Shown: piece by piece, positions 36,205 to 45,189 of the stretch
Layout of the letters: every line of letters starts with the position of its first letter
Position numbering within the stretch: position 1 is the stretch's first letter
Source: Microbispora bryophytorum
Lineage (GTDB): Bacteria; Actinomycetota; Actinomycetes; Streptosporangiales; Streptosporangiaceae
Assembly (NCBI RefSeq): GCF_006874465.1
Contig: NZ_VIRL01000002.1
Location: 204,092 to 268,091, forward strand
Direction of reading: 5' to 3'
Length of the DNA stretch: 64,000 nt
The notes under the pieces: generated by a model
Told to the model about the DNA's origin: nothing
Seen by the model: the letters and a program-made list of their open reading frames with translations, nothing else
Databases searched by the model: none
Translations under genes and position numbers: made by a program

Positions 36205-36546
36205 GTGGTGCCAGGCGCGAGCCGCATGTGCATTTGGCCGCTGGCCGGGGCGGTGGTCCTGGTGACAGTCGCCCTGGCTGCGTGCCAGCCTTACCGGGAC
36301 GAGATCTTCAACATCGTCAACGAAACTGGCGAGAACGTCGTGGTCACCTGGAACAGGGGCGACCTGTACGCCAGCCTTCCTCCCGGCGGATCCATCGAGA
36401 AGATTCCGCCGCCAAACCGCTGCCGGGTCACTCCACTGCCCGACGACCGGTTCACGGCGACGACGGAGACCGGAAAGCGCTACACCTACGGACGGCCCAT
36501 GTGCCAGGGAGAGACCTGGCACATCCGCAAGCCTCTTCCATCCTGA
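36205..36546 (+). CDS. Small secreted lipoprotein
   Basis: About 113 residues with a signal peptide (MCIWPLAGAVVLVTVALAAC) whose lipobox ends LAAC. The mature part is a small all-beta protein with two further cysteines (NRCRVT, PMCQGE) that may form a disulfide: RDEIFNIVNETGENVVVTWN, LPPGGSIEKIPPP. I do not recognise the family. GTG 36205 with GAGG upstream is chosen; ATG 36226 would remove seven residues. It follows the decayed epimerase region. Confidence 0.65.
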   Translation: MVPGASRMCIWPLAGAVVLVTVALAACQPYRDEIFNIVNETGENVVVTWNRGDLYASLPPGGSIEKIPPPNRCRVTPLPDDRFTATTETGKRYTYGRPMCQGETWHIRKPLPS

Positions 36547-36637
36547 AATCGCAGCTCATAGCCGGTGAGCCCATCGATCACCAAGGCCTGGCCGCGCCGA
36601 CCGCAAGCAGCTCAGCACCTCTTGCGATGCTGGAGTC

Positions 36638-37084
36638 ATGAGCGATCTCGAGCCTGTGAATCTGAAGTTGCTCGCTGGGTTCGCCGCGAAGATTGATCCG
36701 TTAATGCAGGGCGTCCTCGTCCGTGGGGATGTGGAGCAGATACGCGGCCTCGTCCTCGAAGCAGCGTGGAACTGTACGGAGCGGCCGTACTTCGAGCACC
36801 TGTGGGGGGTAGGCGGGCTCTACCGCGCCTGGATGGAAATCGACGACATCCTCGACGGCTGGCCCGTCGACTACGGCGCCGGCACCGATGCCCTGGCCGT
36901 GCGCGAGTTCAGACTAGCGGCCCAGGAGTGGCTGGACATGCCGGGTACGGAGACCGGGTTCCGGGACTACGTGCATCGGTGGGAGAGGCGGGTAGCGGAA
37001 GACACCTGGCCCGCACCCGGAGGAGTCCACTGGCGGCAGCGGCTGGCCGCGCCCGGCGATCGCGACGACTCCCGCCAACCTTGA
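36638..37084 (+). CDS. Hypothetical protein
   Basis: A soluble, acidic protein of 148 residues, with no membrane segment and no recognised motif. It is Trp- and Leu-rich (FEHLWGVGGLYRAWMEIDDI, QEWLDMPGTETGFRDYVHRW) and probably helical. It resembles immunity-type or small DUF proteins of actinomycete genomes in composition only. ATG 36638 starts it; no neighbour hints at a role. Confidence 0.55.
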   Translation: MSDLEPVNLKLLAGFAAKIDPLMQGVLVRGDVEQIRGLVLEAAWNCTERPYFEHLWGVGGLYRAWMEIDDILDGWPVDYGAGTDALAVREFRLAAQEWLDMPGTETGFRDYVHRWERRVAEDTWPAPGGVHWRQRLAAPGDRDDSRQP

Positions 37085-37446
37085 CATCTTCACAATCTGA
37101 CGGCGCTGGTCAGCACAGATACAGGAAGGCCGGGTTGACGCTCCCACGCCTGCGTCCGGGCGAGGGGAGCGTCCGGTGGGCCGGGAACTCCCGAGGCGTG
37201 ATGTTCAAGACTCGTGCCGCGCCGGCGACCAGCGTCAACCGTAGTGTTCGCCGAAAGATCGAAGTCATCCAGGGCTCGCTTGATTTGTAGCGGCTGAGGG
37301 TCCGGCTGAGTTGCTGCGCTTCCGGTGACGTAGTCACCCGAGGTAGTCTGTCGGTGACGCCGGGAACCGCGGGTTCCTGGAAGCCGTGAGGCCAGGTGAC
37401 CTGGGGCATGACCGGGAGCCTGGCCTGGCGCGTTTCAGGGTTCGGA
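37085..37446. other. Intergenic beside the DUF3800 pair
   Basis: About 360 bp with no supported gene. No frame gives a known protein. A GC-rich inverted repeat (GAACCGCGGGTTC at about 37365) may be a terminator near the DUF3800 3' end. Confidence 0.4.
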
Positions 37447-38021
37447 TCAGAGCACCCTCACGGGGAAGTCGATCACTCTGTCGCCGAGAATCTCCCGGTA
37501 GCGAGGGTCGCCCAGCTTCTCGGTGCGGACGGCGCCGGCCACGATGTCGGCGACCCACAGCAGGGCCTCGCCCGCGCCGGGCAGATGATCGATACGGAAG
37601 TGAGTGCCCTTGGGCAGGGTGTATCGGGCGTGCTGCACGGTGGTGATGTCCTAGTGTTGAGCGTTGGCTGGCGGGCCTCCATGAACAGCTGCTCGACTCC
37701 GAACCCGTGCAGCTCGAGCACCAGCTGGTGAAGGCAGTAGGCGCGGGCGCGCTCTTGTCTACGCTGGTGGACCGGGGACCCGACCGCAACGACATGCAAC
37801 CCCTCGATCTCGGCCACCGTGTAGGCCAGCTCCAACCGCTCCTTGTCATCGCGGGCGACCCAGTGCAGTTTGGCCGGGGCGTGCCGGGCCTGCGCCCGCA
37901 GCATCTGCGCACGGGCCGACTCCTGCGCGGAAGCAGGGATGATCACGGCAGCGATGATGTAGAAGCCGGTCGTGTCGTGCTCCTGGAACGACTCATCCGC
38001 CCACGCGGTGCTCGCCCTCAC
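37447..38021 (-). pseudogene. Frameshifted DUF3800 protein
   Basis: The 5' frame reads STAWADESFQEHDTTGFYII and continues to LFMEARQPTLNTR; the other frame then gives ITTVQHARYTLPKGTHFRID and continues to VIDFPVRVL. One missing base near 37653 separates them. Together they form a full-length DUF3800 protein with the W-A-D-E-S acidic start and the D-x-V-A-G-A late helix, a fold related to RNase H. The frameshift could be real decay or a sequencing error. GTG 38021 overlaps the upstream gene's stop (GTGA). Confidence 0.75.
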
Positions 38022-38338
38022 GCGGCATCGTCCCCCGCGGGCCTCCTCGGGATCGGGCCCGTAGCCGCCTCGTAGTCGGCGATGGCCAGGAACGCCGCAT
38101 GGTAGACCCCGATCATCACCCGCCGCGTCTTCACGATCGGCTCCCAGCCACGGTTGCCGTGCGACAGGTCCATGTCGTGCAACTGCGCCGGCGGAACGAC
38201 CCCGTACGCCTGCGCGGCCCCGGCCACGACCTCGTCCAGGGTGCGCGTCAGGAAGATCGCCTGGTCCTTCGGGGCCAGCAGCGCAACCATGGAGTAGCGG
38301 TCACAGGTCAAGCTCTCATCCGCGTACGCCAACAGCAC
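38018..38338 (-). CDS. DUF3800-like N-terminal half, first of a tandem pair
   Basis: A 106-residue protein beginning LLAYADESLTCDRYSMVALL, which resembles the start of the downstream DUF3800 gene (acidic Y/W-A-D-E-S), followed by LTRTLDEVVAGAAQAYGV and HDMDLSHGNRGWEPI, the family's D/H motif. A usual DUF3800 protein is twice as long, so this is only the first half. It overlaps the second gene by GTGA, so the two may cooperate as a pair or be parts of one interrupted gene. DUF3800 is found in phage-related and defence-linked loci; its activity is not known. Confidence 0.65.
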   Translation of the reverse strand: MLLAYADESLTCDRYSMVALLAPKDQAIFLTRTLDEVVAGAAQAYGVVPPAQLHDMDLSHGNRGWEPIVKTRRVMIGVYHAAFLAIADYEAATGPIPRRPAGDDAA

Positions 38339-38494
38339 GTCACACAGCGTGACAGACCGCCGACAGCCTCGGGCGGAATCCAGCGGTCACTCGGCGAACA
38401 CACCTCGGCGTGACCTGGGATGAAACGGCCACGATCACTGCGAACCGGACTGGCGGATGGATGAGCCGAGGGCCGTGCCGCCGGGAAGCCGTGC

Positions 38495-39466
38495 TCAGCC
38501 GTCCCGCGCCCACAGCCGCAGCTTCTCCGGATTGCGGACCACCCAGATCCGGGTGACGCGGCCGTCGGCGACCTCGAACGAGGCCACGGTCACGACACCG
38601 CCGGCATGCTCGGCCACCAGGCCCGGCGCACCGTTGACCGGGCGCTCCAGGAGTTCGAGCCCCGGAGCCGTGCGGGCGATGGCGAGCATGTACCGGGCGA
38701 TGCGCGTGCCGCCTTCGATTGGGCGCAGGACCGTGCCGGCCACGCCGCCGCCGTCGGCGGTCATCACGGCGGCCGGGTCGAGGAGGTCGACGAGCGCCGC
38801 GATGTCCATCGTCTCCCATGCCTTTTTGACCCGCCGCACCGTGTCCCGCACCATGTCGGCCTGGCCCGCCGCCGGCATGGGAGCTCGCGCGACGCCCACC
38901 CGCCGCCGGGCGGAGGCCGCCAGCTGCTTGCAGGCCGCAGGGGTCCGGCCGAGGACTCCGGCGATCTCGGCGAAGGGGTAACGGAAGACGTCGTGCAGGA
39001 CGAACGCCACCCGCTCGGCGGGCGTCATCGACTCCAGGACGACCAGGAAGGCCATGGCCACCGACTCGTCCAGGACCATCTGGTCGGCGGGGTCGGTGCC
39101 GGGGCCGTGGTCCCGCCCGGCACGCCCGGACAGCGACCCCGACAGCGACTCGGGCAGCGACCCCGACAGCGACCCCGACCGTGACCCGGGCAGCGGCTCG
39201 GGCAGCCACGCACCGACATAGCGCTCACGCCGGGCCCGCGCCGAGCCGAGCACGTCCAGGCAGATGCGGCCGGTCACCGTCGTCAGCCAGGCGCCAGGAG
39301 AGACGATCTCCTCCTGCCGGCTTCGCGGCAGGGCGTACCAGCGCGCGTAGGCCTCCTGCACGGCGTCCTCGGCGTCGGCCAGCGAACCGAGCAACCGGTA
39401 GGCGACGTTGATCAGCCGACGCCGTTCCCCGGCTGTCTCATCGGTGCTCGTCCCCGCCGTCCCCAT
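38495..39466 (-). CDS. ECF41-type sigma factor (SigJ-like)
   Basis: RNA polymerase sigma factor of 323 residues. Region 2 reads LINVAYRLLGSLADAEDAVQ and ARWYALPRSRQ, region 4 reads VAFVLHDVFRYPFAEIAGVL then RTPAACKQLAASARRRV, and the C-terminal 120 residues form the SnoaL-like domain of ECF41 that controls activity (VNGAPGLVAEHAGGVVTV). An unusual Ser/Gly/Leu repeat (PGSRSGSLSGSLPES and on) sits between regions 2 and 4. There is no anti-sigma gene next to it, as is normal for ECF41; its typical partner is an oxidoreductase or carboxymuconolactone decarboxylase, not seen here. ATG 39466 is used. Confidence 0.88.
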   Translation of the reverse strand: MGTAGTSTDETAGERRRLINVAYRLLGSLADAEDAVQEAYARWYALPRSRQEEIVSPGAWLTTVTGRICLDVLGSARARRERYVGAWLPEPLPGSRSGSLSGSLPESLSGSLSGRAGRDHGPGTDPADQMVLDESVAMAFLVVLESMTPAERVAFVLHDVFRYPFAEIAGVLGRTPAACKQLAASARRRVGVARAPMPAAGQADMVRDTVRRVKKAWETMDIAALVDLLDPAAVMTADGGGVAGTVLRPIEGGTRIARYMLAIARTAPGLELLERPVNGAPGLVAEHAGGVVTVASFEVADGRVTRIWVVRNPEKLRLWARDG

Positions 39467-39568
39467 GCTCCCGGCGCCTCCTCGCCTTACCTTTCGCGGG
39501 CCCGCGTCGTCGGGCTGGTGAGACCTTATCGATCGACTGCCCCCGGGGGCGGAACAGGGGAACACGGC

Positions 39569-39931
39569 ATGGCCACCCAGGCGACGGCACAGCGCGGCTT
39601 CTCGTTTCTGCGGATCGCGATCAGCCTGCAGACTCTGACCATCTTCGTTCAGGCGGTCTCCGCCGGACTGCTGCTGACCTCGTCCTACGGACAGACGCTG
39701 CACAGTGCCGGAGCCCGCGTGATGTACGGCGCGTCGCTGCTGTACGTGCTCGCCGCGGTGCTGGCGTGGAAGCCGGGCGGCGGCTCGCCCCGGCCCGTCT
39801 GGCACGCGTCCGGCTTCCTCGTCCTCGCCTCCGTCCAGGTCGTGCTCGGCATCGCGCACGTGCCGTCGGTCCATCTCCCCCTGGGCGTCCTGATGTTCGG
39901 GCTGAGCCTGCTGGCGTTGACGCGGCGTTGA
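39569..39931 (+). CDS. Small membrane protein
   Basis: A 120-residue integral membrane protein with about four hydrophobic stretches (LQTLTIFVQAVSAGLLLTSS, MYGASLLYVLAAVLAW, FLVLASVQVVLGIAHV, LPLGVLMFGLSLLAL). ATG 39569 has AGGGG upstream. It lies divergent from the ECF41 sigma gene, with 102 bp between, so the sigma factor may control it. ECF41 factors usually govern a nearby target, which makes this gene a candidate. Function unknown. Confidence 0.72.
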   Translation: MATQATAQRGFSFLRIAISLQTLTIFVQAVSAGLLLTSSYGQTLHSAGARVMYGASLLYVLAAVLAWKPGGGSPRPVWHASGFLVLASVQVVLGIAHVPSVHLPLGVLMFGLSLLALTRR

Positions 39932-39962
39932 CGCGGCGCCGACGTCCCGGGGCACACCGGGA

Positions 39963-41018
39963 TCAGCCGGAAGGCGCGGTGGAGGGCAGGCTCAGTTCGG
40001 CGAAGATCGCCCGGTGGTCGGTCATCGGCAGCCGGTGGACGCTGAACGCCCGGACCGTGACGCGCGGGTCTACCAGGATGTGGTCGAGGGTGACGGGCGG
40101 CACCGGCAGGCCGTTGAAGTCCGACGACCTCCGGTAGGGCCAGGTGCCCGCCAGGCCGTTGCCGGTCGCGTCGGCCGAGTCCCGGTAACCCGCGTCGAGC
40201 AGGCGCCGGACCCGGGCGTGGTCGAGCGTGGCGTTGAAGTCCCCGGACAGGATCTGCACGCGCTCGCCCGGGTCGGGCAGCGAGGCGAGCGACTTCGACC
40301 AGCATCTGAACCGGTAGGCGTAGCGCGGCGCGCACGGGTGCACGGACACGACGGCGACGGGCCCCGCGCCGGGAACATCGATGACGCCCGCCGCCTGCCG
40401 GCGGCCGTTGACGGCCGTGAACCCCTCCGGCCGCAGGGGGAACCGCGTGAAGAGCCCGGAGCCGTCCGAGCCCTCCCGGGACCGGTCGTCCGCGTACGGC
40501 AGGAGCGCGGTCAGCCCCGCCGCACGCAGGCCCGCCGAGGCCTGCGGGGTCAGCTCCTGCAGCGTCAGGACGTCGGGACGCAGCCGCCGCACGAGGTCCA
40601 CCAGCACGGCGGGCGGCACGGAGCCGTAGAGCAGGTTGGCCGACAGGACCCGCAGGGCCGGAGTCTGCGTCTTCGATGTGCTCAGGGCGGCGGCGCCGCC
40701 CGCGCCCGCGCCGGTCGAGGCCCGCGAGGACGGGTCCGACAGCGCGCGGGGCAGCACGCAGGCCGCCAGCGTCGCGGTGACCGCCAGGCCCGCGACCAGC
40801 GCCGCCGGGCGCCGCACGAGCAGCGCGACCAGCGGCGCGACGACCGAGGCGAGGGCGACGTACGGCGTGAACGCCACCAGTTGCACCCACCGGAAGCCGA
40901 CGTCGCCGGGCACCAGCCGCAGCAGCGCCCACAGCGCGAACGGCGCGACCGCCGGCCACGCGAGCAGGCCGCGCCAGATCCCCGGGCGGCCCGCCCAGCC
41001 GGCTGTCAGTCTCGCCAT
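39963..41018 (-). CDS. Membrane-anchored endonuclease/exonuclease/phosphatase protein
   Basis: A 351-residue protein. About three helices at the N-terminus (PFALWALLRLVPGDVG region, LASVVAPLVALLVRR, ALVAGLAVTATLAACVLP) anchor an extracytoplasmic EEP domain: VLSANLLYGS opens it, LQELTP carries the metal glutamate, VSVHPCAPR and SGDFNATLDHARV the catalytic H and D-x-N, and LDHILVD with TDHRAIFAEL the last acids. Such secreted EEP proteins cleave phosphoesters; substrate unknown. ATG 41018 begins it. Confidence 0.85.
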   Translation of the reverse strand: MARLTAGWAGRPGIWRGLLAWPAVAPFALWALLRLVPGDVGFRWVQLVAFTPYVALASVVAPLVALLVRRPAALVAGLAVTATLAACVLPRALSDPSSRASTGAGAGGAAALSTSKTQTPALRVLSANLLYGSVPPAVLVDLVRRLRPDVLTLQELTPQASAGLRAAGLTALLPYADDRSREGSDGSGLFTRFPLRPEGFTAVNGRRQAAGVIDVPGAGPVAVVSVHPCAPRYAYRFRCWSKSLASLPDPGERVQILSGDFNATLDHARVRRLLDAGYRDSADATGNGLAGTWPYRRSSDFNGLPVPPVTLDHILVDPRVTVRAFSVHRLPMTDHRAIFAELSLPSTAPSG

Positions 41019-41112
41019 CCCCGGACTCCTTCCTGAAAGATCCACCGTACGACGGTCTGCACGTGCATTCGGGGGCTCCACGCCGGTCGGGGCAGGCCGT
41101 ACAGTCTCCGGC

Positions 41113-42363
41113 ATGGATGTGGAAGCGAGAGTCCTGGACGCCCTCGACGAGGCGGAGACCGTGCGCCTGCTGGCCGATCTGGTCAGGGTGCCGAGCATCA
41201 CCGGCACCGACGCCGAGTCGGATCTGCAGGACCGGTGCGGCCGCATGCTGACCGAATGGGGCCTCGACGTCGACATGTGGAAGCTCGACCTCGACGATCT
41301 CCGTTCCCGCGAGGGGTTCCCGGGCATGGAGGCGGAGCGCGCCGAGGGATACGGCGTCGTCGGCGTCACCGAGGGCGAGGGCACGCCCGCGCTCATCCTC
41401 CAGGGACACGCCGACGTCGTGCCGATCGGCGACCCGGGCAAGTGGGAGGGGCAGGACCCGTTCGGCGCCCGCCTCGGCGCGACCACCCTGCACGGGCGGG
41501 GCGCCTGCGACATGAAGGCCGGTCTGGCCGCCAACCTCGCCGTGGTGCAGGCGCTGCGCGCGACCGGCGTACGGCTCGCGCGTCCCCTCGCGGTCCACTG
41601 CGTCGTCAGCGAGGAGGACGGCGGGCTCGGCGCGTTCGCCACCCTGGCCAGGGGCCACACCGGGGAGGCGGCCGTGATCACCGAGCCGACGAGCGGGAAG
41701 CTGATCACCGCCAACGCCGGCGCGCTGACCTTCCGCCTCGAGGTCGCCGGCCGAGCCGCGCACGGCGCCACCCGCTACGAGGGGGTCAACGCCGTCGAGG
41801 CGTTCGTGCCGGTGCTCCAGGCCGTCAGGCGGCTCGAACGCGCGCGCAACGCCGATCCCGGCCCCCTGTTCGCGGACAACCCGCTGCCGTACCCGATCGA
41901 GATCGGCACCGTGCGCGCGGGCGACTGGGCGAGCACCGTGCCCGACCTGCTCGTGGCCGAGGGACGGCTGGGCGTCCGGCTCGACGAGGACCCGGCCGAC
42001 GCCCGCGCCGCTCTGGAGACGGCGCTCGCCGATCTGGACGACCCCTGGCTGCGGGACAATCCCGTGCGCGTCACCTGGCCGGGCGGGCAGTTCGCCAGCG
42101 GCCGGCTGCCCGAGGGGCACCCGCTGGCGGAGGAGGCGGCCCGGGCGGTGGCCGACGTGACCGGGGCGCGGCCGGGCCGCACCGCCGCGCCGTACGGGAG
42201 CGACCTGCGCCTGTACGCGGGTGCGGGCGTGCCGACCCTGCACTACGGGCCGGGCGACGTCCGCTTCGCGCACGCCCCGCGCGAGCAGGTCGACCTGCGG
42301 GAGCTCCGCGACGTCACCCGCGCCCTGGCCCTGCTCGTCCTGCGCCGCTGCGGCGTCCGCTGA
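41113..42363 (+). CDS. M20-family peptidase/deacylase (ArgE/DapE type)
   Basis: Metallohydrolase of 416 residues. Two-metal ligands are visible in LILQGHADVVP, LHGRGACDMKAGLAA and VSEEDGGLGAFATLARGH, with a final HYGPGDVRFAHAPREQVDLR carrying the last histidine. The dimerisation domain starts RLEVAGRAAHGATRYEGVNA. It is of the acetylornithine deacetylase/succinyl-diaminopimelate desuccinylase group, and probably removes an acyl group from an amino acid derivative. Divergent from the EEP gene, 94 bp apart. Confidence 0.9.
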   Translation: MDVEARVLDALDEAETVRLLADLVRVPSITGTDAESDLQDRCGRMLTEWGLDVDMWKLDLDDLRSREGFPGMEAERAEGYGVVGVTEGEGTPALILQGHADVVPIGDPGKWEGQDPFGARLGATTLHGRGACDMKAGLAANLAVVQALRATGVRLARPLAVHCVVSEEDGGLGAFATLARGHTGEAAVITEPTSGKLITANAGALTFRLEVAGRAAHGATRYEGVNAVEAFVPVLQAVRRLERARNADPGPLFADNPLPYPIEIGTVRAGDWASTVPDLLVAEGRLGVRLDEDPADARAALETALADLDDPWLRDNPVRVTWPGGQFASGRLPEGHPLAEEAARAVADVTGARPGRTAAPYGSDLRLYAGAGVPTLHYGPGDVRFAHAPREQVDLRELRDVTRALALLVLRRCGVR

Positions 42364-42380
42364 GATTTCTGTGACGGCTG

Positions 42381-44768
42381 TCAGCAGTCGGCGGTGACCG
42401 AGGAGATCTCGTTGAGCGGGAACTCCAGGTAGTCGCCGGCCTCCTCGCACCACGCGTCGAGCACGCCGCTGCGCAGTTCGCCGTGGCTCACCGTGGCGGT
42501 GACCCCGTCGGCCAGCGTGATCATCGCGCGTACCTCGCGGTCCACGACGAAGCCCAGCAGCGACTGCTGGGCCGCCGGGAGCCGGGTCGCCATGCGCCCG
42601 ATGACGGCCCATGTCTGGCGGGGCTGGGCCGCGGCCGCCACCGGGCCGCCGCTGACCAGCAGCCGCCTGGCGTGCTCGCGCGGGTCCGGCGGGGGCTCCA
42701 GCGGGGGGCCGGGATGTTCGAGCTCGGCGACCCGCCCGCCGGGCAGGAGGATCAGCCGCCCGCCCGGCGGCTCGCGCCGGATGGTGATCTCGCCGGTGTC
42801 GTCCACCGGCACGGGGGCGTAGCCCGCCTCCCTGAGGGCGGCCAGCGTGACCGCGGCGGGCGCCGCGCCGGCGAGCACGGTCGGCGCCAGCAGCCGCAGG
42901 CCCAGCTTGGCCAGCTTCCGGTGCGCGGCGATCTCGGCGAGCAGCGTGGGGTCGGACCCCTGGACGATGCAGCCGACCGACGACACCGTGACCTCGCCGT
43001 GCCGCCGCGCCACGTCCCTGATCAGGTAGGTCAACGGCTGGGGAAGCGTCCCGGCCTCCGACAGGTCGGCGATGAGCGTGTCGGCCGTTTCCCCGCCGTC
43101 CAGGGCCCGCCGTACGCTCGCGGGGCCGAACCGCCACACCGACGCCGAGCCCTGCGACTCACGGTCGGCGGCGCGGTCGAGCAGCGCCGCGAGCTCGACC
43201 GACGGCGGGCCGGTCACCACGGCGGTGAGGTCGGCGCCGAACAGGGCCGTGCGCCGCGCGCTCGCCATGGCGTGCGTGGTGGCCTTCGCCAGCGCGGGGT
43301 CGTGCTCGACCTCGGGCGCGCACTCGCGGCTCTCGTCGCCTGCCGCGGCCGCGAGCGGGGCGAGCGCCCGGCCGAGACCGGTGAGCGCGTCGCAGGCCAC
43401 GAGCCCGAGCAGGCGGGCCTCCTCAAGCACGGCCGCCGCGCAGCCGTCCAGCAGTTCCCGGTCGAGCAGCGGGGCGCGCCAGTGCACCCGCTGCACGAGC
43501 TCCGGCAGCGTCGCGAAGGCCCTGCCCTCGGGGATCTCGGCGAGCGCCGCGAACAGGGCCCACCGGATCCTGGCGATCGTCTCGCCGGCCGGGTCGTCGC
43601 CGAGCGCGGCCGGGTGGCGGCCGTCCACCAGGCGCAGCGACGAGCGCTCCATCCGCCACCACGCGGCCAGCAGGACGCGCAGCCGCATGGGCGCCTCCTC
43701 CAGCCGCCACGCGTCGTACCGGCCGGCCGGCGTCAGCCCGCCCGCCTCCTCGCTGATCGCGATCAACCGGGCGACCGCGCAGACCTCCAGCAGCAGCCGG
43801 GTCTCGTCCTCGGCGCAGCCGGTCTCCCTGGCCAGGCGCTTGATCTCCCGCACGCCGACCCCGCCGTTCTTCAGCAGCGGCAGCGGCGTCTTGTCGACGT
43901 TCTCCAGCAGCGCGGTGGCCCGGTCGAGCACGTGCGGCGCGGCCAGGCACATCGCGTGCTCGACGGCGTCGGCGTCCGCCTCGGCCGTGGCCAGATCGGG
44001 CGGGTACGGCGTGAACGGACCGCGGTAGTCGGGGCCGCGCAGCGCCAGCGCGACCTCACGGGGCATCTCGGCCAGGTCCCACTGGGTGCGGAAGAGCAGG
44101 CCGTGGTCGAGGGCCCACTTCTCCGGCGTGCCCGGCGTGATGAACCGGTTGCCGTTCACGCTGCGGACCGGGCCGTCCCACGCGAAGTCGTCGAGCATGC
44201 CGAGCGTGCCGTCGGGGGCGTCGTCGAGCAGCGACCCCAGGCGCTCGCAGTCGCCGAGCAGCGCGGTGATCCTGGCGATCACCTGGCGCCTGCCGCCGTG
44301 GGGAGACAGGTCGAGCACGCGGCACATGCGGCGCAGCGCGTCGGTGCTGAGCTTCCACGAGTCGAGGTACGCGCTGAGAGGCTCGCCCAGGCCGCAGGGC
44401 GCGGTCCACCAGCGGGCGACGGCCTCGGCCACGCTGATCCTGCCGTCACGCCCGGGCCAGGCGACGGCGTGGTCGTACAGGCGGTCGAGCCAGGGGATCA
44501 CCGTGGAGGCGCTCACCCCGAGGAAACGGGCCAGTTCGTCCTCCGTCGGACGGCCGCCGATGACGAGGCACGCCTGCAGGAGTTCGAGAGGGGGGAGAGG
44601 GAGGCCGCGCATGACCTCCATGACGGCGAAGGTGTCGGTCAGACGCTGGGCGAGGGCGTCCAGGCGCCGGGGCCACGGTGCGGCGATCGCGTCCGGCCGG
44701 TTGGCCAGCACGCGGGCGAGCCTGTCTTCGTCGAGGCCGGTCAGCCAGCCGATTAGGTGATCGTCCAT
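42381..44768 (-). CDS. Helicase-associated DNA-binding protein (Helicase_C_3 type)
   Basis: A 795-residue soluble protein. The N-terminal half contains winged-helix-like segments (FLGVSASTVIPWLDRLYDHA) and a long helical part; the C-terminal third matches the helicase-associated domain found beside XPB-like helicases in actinobacteria (SEAGTLPQPLTYLIRDVARR, HGEVTVSSVGCIVQGSDPTL, EIAAHRKLAKLGLRLLAPTV). No Walker motifs are present, so it is not itself a motor. Mycobacterial relatives are annotated only as DNA-binding. It may partner an XPB helicase encoded elsewhere. Confidence 0.8.
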   Translation of the reverse strand: MDDHLIGWLTGLDEDRLARVLANRPDAIAAPWPRRLDALAQRLTDTFAVMEVMRGLPLPPLELLQACLVIGGRPTEDELARFLGVSASTVIPWLDRLYDHAVAWPGRDGRISVAEAVARWWTAPCGLGEPLSAYLDSWKLSTDALRRMCRVLDLSPHGGRRQVIARITALLGDCERLGSLLDDAPDGTLGMLDDFAWDGPVRSVNGNRFITPGTPEKWALDHGLLFRTQWDLAEMPREVALALRGPDYRGPFTPYPPDLATAEADADAVEHAMCLAAPHVLDRATALLENVDKTPLPLLKNGGVGVREIKRLARETGCAEDETRLLLEVCAVARLIAISEEAGGLTPAGRYDAWRLEEAPMRLRVLLAAWWRMERSSLRLVDGRHPAALGDDPAGETIARIRWALFAALAEIPEGRAFATLPELVQRVHWRAPLLDRELLDGCAAAVLEEARLLGLVACDALTGLGRALAPLAAAAGDESRECAPEVEHDPALAKATTHAMASARRTALFGADLTAVVTGPPSVELAALLDRAADRESQGSASVWRFGPASVRRALDGGETADTLIADLSEAGTLPQPLTYLIRDVARRHGEVTVSSVGCIVQGSDPTLLAEIAAHRKLAKLGLRLLAPTVLAGAAPAAVTLAALREAGYAPVPVDDTGEITIRREPPGGRLILLPGGRVAELEHPGPPLEPPPDPREHARRLLVSGGPVAAAAQPRQTWAVIGRMATRLPAAQQSLLGFVVDREVRAMITLADGVTATVSHGELRSGVLDAWCEEAGDYLEFPLNEISSVTADC

Positions 44769-45189
44769 AGTTGATCTCTCGGGAGTCCCAGGAAGCCACC
44801 GTAGTGCAGATCACGGTCTCGGCCGGGTCCGTGCGCCGGCGAGGAGGGGGCGGTCACGAAGTCCGGAATCACGATATCTCTCCGCCGGCCGGTGAGAAGA
44901 GGGCATGCCGATCGGCCGATACGGCCCGATCTCAGCACATCATCGCCTGCCGCGCCGGCATTCGGGGTGTGTTCCGGGGAATCCGGGCCGTCGGCCGGAG
45001 GGCGCTCCCATGCATTCCGGGCTGCACGGGAGCGCTCTTCGGCCGACGGACCAGGACCGGCGTTAGGTAGGTCTGGCGATCGGGTTAGGTTTTCCGGCGC
45101 CCCCGGCCGGAGAGAGGTCACTGCCCGCGCGGGGCGGCCGAAGCCGGCGGCGAAGCGCGTGGCCCCGCCGTCCGGCCGCAGGCCGGTGC
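44769..45189. other. Intergenic, 3' end region of ATPase gene
   Basis: About 420 bp without a supported gene. A short hairpin, CCGGCC-GCA-GGCCGG (45172-45186), lies 4 bp beyond the stop of the ATPase gene and may end its transcript. Frames in the rest have no family match. The helicase-associated gene's promoter should lie near 44770-44830. Confidence 0.45.

Noticed and set aside
42483..44756. Long plus-strand frame over the helicase-associated gene
   Set aside because: Antisense shadow with only Arg/Gln/Glu-rich content; the minus-strand protein matches a known family.
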